This document shows, one piece after another, positions 59,501 through 64,000 of a stretch of 64,000 nt of DNA. Source of the stretch: an uncultured Lachnospiraceae bacterium (lineage in GTDB: Bacteria; Bacillota; Clostridia; Lachnospirales; Lachnospiraceae). Position 1 is the first letter of the stretch. Each line of letters opens with the position of its first letter. The notes below the pieces were generated by a model, which worked only from the letters and a program-made list of their open reading frames with translations, searched no databases and had not been told where the DNA came from. The DNA is taken from the NCBI GenBank assembly GCA_902789735.1, contig CADAOZ010000011.1, positions 1 through 64,000 of the forward strand, written 5' to 3'. Both the position numbers and the translations under genes were made by a program.

Positions 59501-61003
59501 TTGAACTTTATCTGTAATTTTCCCCTGTTCACAATTGTGTTCAGCCTGTTTTCCGGTCCCCTGTGTATGATGCTGCGGGGCCGGGCAGCCAAATATTATA
59601 CCATCATTTATGAATGCGTCCTGATCATTCTCTGCGGGACCGTGCTCTGGTATACCATATCGTCCGGCCAGCCCTTTACCTACAGCATGGGCGAGTTCTC
59701 CGCCCCCTGGGGCAATGAGATCCGGGCCGGCGTCCTGGAAGGCCTGACAGCTTTCCTGTTCATGATCGTCATGCTCTGCTCGGTCCTGGGCGGCTGGCGG
59801 TTCCTGTCCATGGATCTGGACAACAGCAAGATCAATCTGTATTTTACCCTGATCAATCTGATGACGGCAGCCCTGCTGTCGCTGGTCTGGACCAATGATA
59901 TTTTTTCCGGATATGTATTCCTGGAGATTACGACCCTGACCAGCTGCGGCATCCTGATCGTCCGTGAGATCGGAAGGACCACCCTGGCCGCGGTCCGCTA
60001 TATGATCCTGAACCTGCTGGGGTCAGGTCTGTTCCTGCTGGGCGTTGTCCTGCTCTACGACATTACGGGCCATCTGCTGATGATGAACATGAAGGCGGCC
60101 CTGACGGAGCTGGCCGCGGATCCGGCCAATATACCGGTCATTTCCCTGGCCGTCGGCATCCTGACCATCGGCCTGGCCATCAAGAGCGGCCTGTTCCCCT
60201 TCCACTTCTGGATGCCGGATACTTACGGATGGGCTACGCCGACCTCCGCTTCCGTTCTGTCATCCCTTGTATCCAAAGGCTATATATTCCTGCTGATCAA
60301 GATCTACTGGAGGGCCGTCGGCCTGGATGTGCTCCGGGCGCTGCCGGTTTCCAATATCCTCTTTGTCCTGGGACTGTGCGGTATGGTCTTCGGCTCCGTT
60401 TCAGCCCTGCGGGCCAACAACATCAACCGGATGGTGGCCTTTTCCTCGGCGGCCCAGATCGGCTATATCTATATGGGCATCGGGATCGGCGGCATGGCCG
60501 GATTCTCGGCGGCGATATTCCACATTTACTGCCACGCCGTGACCAAATCCCTTCTGTTCATAACGACCCCCAGGCTGGCGGAGGTATCGGGAGACAGCCT
60601 CCTCTTCTCCAGACTGCAGGGTTCGGGCCTGCGTGATCCCAATTCCGGTATCTTCTTTACAGTCGGATCCCTTTCCATGGTCGGCATCCCCATTTTCGCG
60701 GGATTCTCATCCAAGCTCCTGTTCGCCACCGCTGCGGTCGGGACCGGGAGCTTCCGGAAGGTCATCCTGGTCATGCTGATCCTGGCGGTCAGTTCCCTGC
60801 TGAACGCGTTTTATTTTATCCATACCGTCATCCGGATCTACACGGTGTACGGCAGCGATTACCTCAGGGTCCGCGAAAGAGGGCATCACAGCCTGGACTA
60901 CAATACGGCAGCTGTCATACTGACGGCCTGCAACCTGTTCCTGGGACTCTTTTCCTGGGTCATCACGGATCTGATACAAAAAGGCTTTCTGATGTTCAGC
61001 TGA
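59501..61003 (+). CDS. mrpD: Mrp/Mnh subunit D (NuoN/M-like antiporter subunit)
   Basis: The 500-residue protein has about fourteen helices and the proton-conducting signature of the NuoL/M/N family: GLAIKSGLFPFHFWMPDTYG with WATPTSASVLSSLVSKGYIFLL, NRMVAFSSAAQIGYIYMG, and FSAAIFHIYCHAVTKSLLF. The start is TTG at 59501 with AAGGAG 9 nt upstream. It is the first of three large antiporter-like subunits. Confidence 0.92.
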   Translation: MNFICNFPLFTIVFSLFSGPLCMMLRGRAAKYYTIIYECVLIILCGTVLWYTISSGQPFTYSMGEFSAPWGNEIRAGVLEGLTAFLFMIVMLCSVLGGWRFLSMDLDNSKINLYFTLINLMTAALLSLVWTNDIFSGYVFLEITTLTSCGILIVREIGRTTLAAVRYMILNLLGSGLFLLGVVLLYDITGHLLMMNMKAALTELAADPANIPVISLAVGILTIGLAIKSGLFPFHFWMPDTYGWATPTSASVLSSLVSKGYIFLLIKIYWRAVGLDVLRALPVSNILFVLGLCGMVFGSVSALRANNINRMVAFSSAAQIGYIYMGIGIGGMAGFSAAIFHIYCHAVTKSLLFITTPRLAEVSGDSLLFSRLQGSGLRDPNSGIFFTVGSLSMVGIPIFAGFSSKLLFATAAVGTGSFRKVILVMLILAVSSLLNAFYFIHTVIRIYTVYGSDYLRVRERGHHSLDYNTAAVILTACNLFLGLFSWVITDLIQKGFLMFS

Positions 61004-61018
61004 CAGGAGGAAGGAAAA

Positions 61019-62464
61019 ATGCTTTTGATCATCACATGTTTATTTCCGGCGGCGGCCGGCATCCTGGCTTCAGCCCTGCCCGCTTCCGGTGACAAATCCA
61101 GGAACCGCCGCTACGCGGCCGTCATGCTCCTGACAGATCTCCTGGCGCTGGCTGCCATGCGGCTTTCGGCACCTGTCACTGTCCTGCGGTTCACAGAGAA
61201 TGCCACGGTATATTTTGCCCTGGATGGAATCGGCAGGCTTTTCCTGCTGGCGGTCCTGATCCTGTATACCTGTGTCGTCTTCTACGCGTTCGAATATATG
61301 AAGATGGAAGAGCGGCCCGAGGTCTTCTTCGGTTTTCTGTTCCTGTCCCTGGGCGCCATGATCGGGGTCTGCGGTTCAGGCAACATGCTGACCGTCTACT
61401 GCTGCTTCGAATTCGCTACCCTGACTTCCATGCCCCTGGTCCTGCATGAAATGTCCAGGGAAGCCGTCGCGGCTGCCATGAAGTATCTCTACTATTCCGT
61501 AGCCGGCGCCCTGATGGGCCTGCTGGGCGTGTTCTTTGTCTATTATTATTCTGTGGCGGATAAGGCCTTCCGACCGGAAGGCATCCTGGATCCGGTCCGG
61601 ACCGCCGGCCATGAAAAGCTCCTGCTGGTCATGATCCTGCTGGCCATTTTCGGCTTCGGCACCAAGGCGGGCATGTATCCCATGCACGGCTGGCTCCCGG
61701 CGGCCCATCCCATTGCCCCGGCTCCGGCCTCGTCCCTGCTTTCGGGCATTATCGTCAAAGCCGGTATCCTGGCCGTCATCCGTATGGTCTATTATACGGT
61801 CGGCGCGGATTTTGTACGCGGTACCTTTGTCCAGTACATCTGGATGAGCGCCGCCATGCTGACGGTATTCATGGGATCCACCATGGCTTTCCTGGAGAAG
61901 AACCTGAAAAAGCGGCTGGCCTATTCCAGCGTCAGCCAGCTCTCCTATATCATGACGGCCCTGTCCGTACTGACTCCCCAGGGCCTGCAGGGCGGGCTCC
62001 TGCATGTCATGGCCCATTTCTGCGCCAAGGGATGTCTCTTCCTGACGGCCGGCGTCTTTATTTATAAGATGGGGATCCGGGATGTACGGCAGCTGAAGGG
62101 GATCGGAAAATCCATGCCCCGTACCACCTGGTGCATCATGCTGTCGGCCCTTTCCCTGGTCGGCATCCCTCCCATGGGCGGTTTCCTGTCCAAATGGGTC
62201 ATCGCCATGGCGGCCGTAGAAGGCGGCAGCGGTTTCTGGGCCTTTATGCCCCCGGCTGTCCTTCTGATCTCGGCCCTGCTGACCGCCGGCTACCTGTTCC
62301 CGCTGGTGATCGACGGCTTCTTCCCCGGTGAGGACGCCAACCCCATTGTCCTGCAGTCTTCGGAGCCCTCGGGCCTGATGGTCGTTCCCATGGCAGTCCT
62401 CTGCGCGGTATCCCTGGCAGCGGGTCTTTTCGGCCTGCAGATCCTGGGCGCCCTGGGAATCTAA
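61019..62464 (+). CDS. NuoM/N-like antiporter subunit (second)
   Basis: The protein has 481 residues. Motifs: FEFATLTSMPLVLHEMSREA, GFGTKAGMYPMHGWLPAAHP and IAPAPASSLLSGIIVKAG, RLAYSSVSQLSYIMTAL, and LLHVMAHFCAKGCLFLTAG. It is a member of the NuoL/M/N proton-channel family. GGAGGAAGG lies before the ATG. Several adjacent paralogues occur in Mbh/Mrp-type complexes, where each provides an ion path. Confidence 0.9.
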   Translation: MLLIITCLFPAAAGILASALPASGDKSRNRRYAAVMLLTDLLALAAMRLSAPVTVLRFTENATVYFALDGIGRLFLLAVLILYTCVVFYAFEYMKMEERPEVFFGFLFLSLGAMIGVCGSGNMLTVYCCFEFATLTSMPLVLHEMSREAVAAAMKYLYYSVAGALMGLLGVFFVYYYSVADKAFRPEGILDPVRTAGHEKLLLVMILLAIFGFGTKAGMYPMHGWLPAAHPIAPAPASSLLSGIIVKAGILAVIRMVYYTVGADFVRGTFVQYIWMSAAMLTVFMGSTMAFLEKNLKKRLAYSSVSQLSYIMTALSVLTPQGLQGGLLHVMAHFCAKGCLFLTAGVFIYKMGIRDVRQLKGIGKSMPRTTWCIMLSALSLVGIPPMGGFLSKWVIAMAAVEGGSGFWAFMPPAVLLISALLTAGYLFPLVIDGFFPGEDANPIVLQSSEPSGLMVVPMAVLCAVSLAAGLFGLQILGALGI

Positions 62465-62482
62465 GCATTGGGAGGTATGAAC

Positions 62483-63949
62483 TTGAGCGCTGTCTTTATT
62501 TTACTGCCGGTCCTGCTGCCGGTGCTGGGAGGCCTGCTCCTGCTGACCCATCCTGTCCAGGCCAAAAGGGGACTGCCCCTGTATTGTGAGGCCCTGGTCT
62601 GCATCACCAGCCTGCTGGTCTGGATCGCCATACTGGGCTGCGGCGGGCATCCGGTCACGGTCTACAATTTCACCAGCGGTTTTTCCATTACCTTTGGCGC
62701 GGACGGTCTTTCCTGCCTTTTTGCGGGCATGATCTCCCTGATGTGGCCGCTGGTCACCATTTACGCTTTCAGCTATATGGAGGACGACGACAGGCCCTTT
62801 GCCTTCTTCTCCTTCTTTATCATGACCTACGGCATTACCCTGGGCGTGGCCTTTTCCGCGGACATCCTGACCATGTATGTTTTCTTTGAGATGCTGACCC
62901 TGGTCACGATTCCCCTGGTCACCCACTACGGCAACGCGGAGAGCCGCTACGCCGGCCGTAAATACGCGGTCTATACCATCGGCGGAGCTTCTCTGGCCTT
63001 TACGGCTGTAGTGCTGATTACCCTGTATGGCTATGGCGGGGACTTTCTTTACGGCGGGATCGTCGACATCAATGACGGCGGCGGCCTGATGCTGGTCGCC
63101 TTCCCCATGGGATTTTTCGGCTTCGGTGTCAAGGCGGCCCTCTTTCCCCTGTATCAGTGGCTTCCGGACGCTTCTGTGGCTCCGACGCCCGTCACGGCCC
63201 TCCTGCACGCGGTGGCCGTCGTCAACTCCGGTGTCTTTGCCGTGATCCGGCTGACCTATTACTGTTACAGGCCCCAGCAGCTGGCCGGCACATGGGTCCA
63301 GCACGTGTGTACCATTGCCGCGGTGTTCACCCTGCTTTTCGCGGCCGCCATGGCCCTGAAGGAACGGCATTTTAAACGGCGTCTTGCCTATTCGACCGTT
63401 TCCAACCTGTCCTATATGCTGTTCGGGATCTCCCTGATGACTCCCCAGGGCATGCTGGGAGGCATGGCCCATATGCTCTTCCACGGGATCGTCAAGATGT
63501 GCCTTTTTCTCTGTGCCGGCGCCTTCATGCACGTCACGGGGAACCGCTATATTTATGAGGTCAACGGTGTGGGACGCAGGATGCCGTTTGTCTTTACCTG
63601 CTACACCCTGGGGGCCCTGTCCCTGACCGGCATTCCCTTTTTCTGCTGCTTTATTTCCAAATGGCAGCTGCTGCTGGCCGGCGCGGAGGCGGGGACCCTG
63701 GAGGGAGCCCTGGGCTGCGGCGCGCTGATCCTGTCGGCTTTCCTCTGCGCCATGTATACGATCACCGTCAGCGTCAGGGCCTTCTTCCCGGCCCATGGCA
63801 AAGACTATTACGCCAATTCGGCTGTCACAGATCCGGACTGGCGGATGCTGGTCCCGATCGGAGTCTTCACCCTGGTCAACATTGTTTTCGGTCTTTTTCC
63901 GGCGCCTGTCATGCATTTCCTTGCGCAGATCGCCGCGGGCCGGATCTGA
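62483..63949 (+). CDS. NuoM/N-like antiporter subunit (third)
   Basis: The protein has about 488 residues. Motifs: FFEMLTLVTIPLVTHYGNAE, GFGVKAALFPLYQWLPDASV with APTPVTALLHAVAVVNSG, RRLAYSTVSNLSYMLFGIS and GGMAHMLFHGIVKMCLFL. I take TTG 62483, 7 nt after GGGAGG (62470-62475); an ATG at 62477 lies too close to the ribosome binding site, and a TTG at 62468 lies before it. The operon may continue beyond the window. The last 50 bases show a possible ribosome binding site (GGAACGGAG) for another gene. Confidence 0.9.
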   Translation: MSAVFILLPVLLPVLGGLLLLTHPVQAKRGLPLYCEALVCITSLLVWIAILGCGGHPVTVYNFTSGFSITFGADGLSCLFAGMISLMWPLVTIYAFSYMEDDDRPFAFFSFFIMTYGITLGVAFSADILTMYVFFEMLTLVTIPLVTHYGNAESRYAGRKYAVYTIGGASLAFTAVVLITLYGYGGDFLYGGIVDINDGGGLMLVAFPMGFFGFGVKAALFPLYQWLPDASVAPTPVTALLHAVAVVNSGVFAVIRLTYYCYRPQQLAGTWVQHVCTIAAVFTLLFAAAMALKERHFKRRLAYSTVSNLSYMLFGISLMTPQGMLGGMAHMLFHGIVKMCLFLCAGAFMHVTGNRYIYEVNGVGRRMPFVFTCYTLGALSLTGIPFFCCFISKWQLLLAGAEAGTLEGALGCGALILSAFLCAMYTITVSVRAFFPAHGKDYYANSAVTDPDWRMLVPIGVFTLVNIVFGLFPAPVMHFLAQIAAGRI

Positions 63950-64000
63950 TAAAGGAGCCCGTCCGCGGGCTGCCGGATGAACGGAACGGAGTAGGATTAT

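Overview
The window looks like chromosome from a GC-rich member of the Clostridia, most probably Lachnospiraceae. The basis is the Gram-positive PolC-type replicase, strong GGAGG-type ribosome binding sites, frequent TTG/GTG starts, sortase- and SpaA-type surface protein remnants, a Dlt-like operon and an Mrp/Mbh-type antiporter operon. Most genes look about 55-60% GC by eye, while the first 2.1 kb is clearly AT-richer. I see no rRNA, CRISPR array, complete insertion sequence or prophage. One tRNA gene (Glu, CTC) is present.

Layout. 1-2.1 kb: AT-rich accessory island with an Rpn/PDDEXK transposase-like nuclease, an unknown protein and a divergent XRE regulator. 2.3-7 kb: typA/bipA, then mgtE (with a long structured leader) and a YigZ-family gene on the other strand. 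7-17 kb: the conserved pyrH-frr-uppS-cdsA-rseP-ispG-polC housekeeping run, lacking dxr at its usual place. 17-20 kb: TcdA-like enzyme, tRNA-Glu, NrtR-type regulator, acetyltransferase. 20.5-23.8 kb: an operon of an unknown protein, a vWA protein and a divergent PurA (adenylosuccinate synthetase) homologue. 24-38.5 kb: DegV, TetR, a membrane pseudokinase, YihY, a large membrane protein, lipoproteins, YgiQ, NlpC/P60, SGNH hydrolase, a broken SpaA-type fragment, a DEDDh exonuclease and an AKKAEE-repeat protein.

38.6-48 kb holds the most unusual block. One minus-strand operon encodes an unknown protein, a pseudokinase, a PP2C phosphatase, a Ser/Thr kinase with a C-terminal vWA-like region, a small membrane protein, a zinc-ribbon GTPase and a GTPase-associated (GAP1-like) membrane protein. 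A class II glutamine amidotransferase and a 57-residue protein follow. Together these look like a phospho-switch controlling a GTPase at the membrane, resembling predicted bacterial conflict/signalling systems; its function is not known from sequence. 48.4-53.8 kb carries a divergent Dlt-like operon (adenylation enzyme, PLP decarboxylase, MBOAT, DltD/SGNH-like) with no carrier-protein gene. 53.8-64 kb: HAD phosphatase, NhaC antiporter, and an Mrp/Mbh-type operon (E, F, G, D-like, B, C and three NuoL/M/N-type subunits) that reaches the window edge.

Two cross-cutting signals stand out. Short tandem duplications lie directly after several stop codons (after typA, polC, tcdA-like, nrtR-like, the 207-residue gene, the PurA-like gene and tetR). 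Several promoters carry a TGC extended -10 (TGC-TATAAT or TGC-TACAAT).
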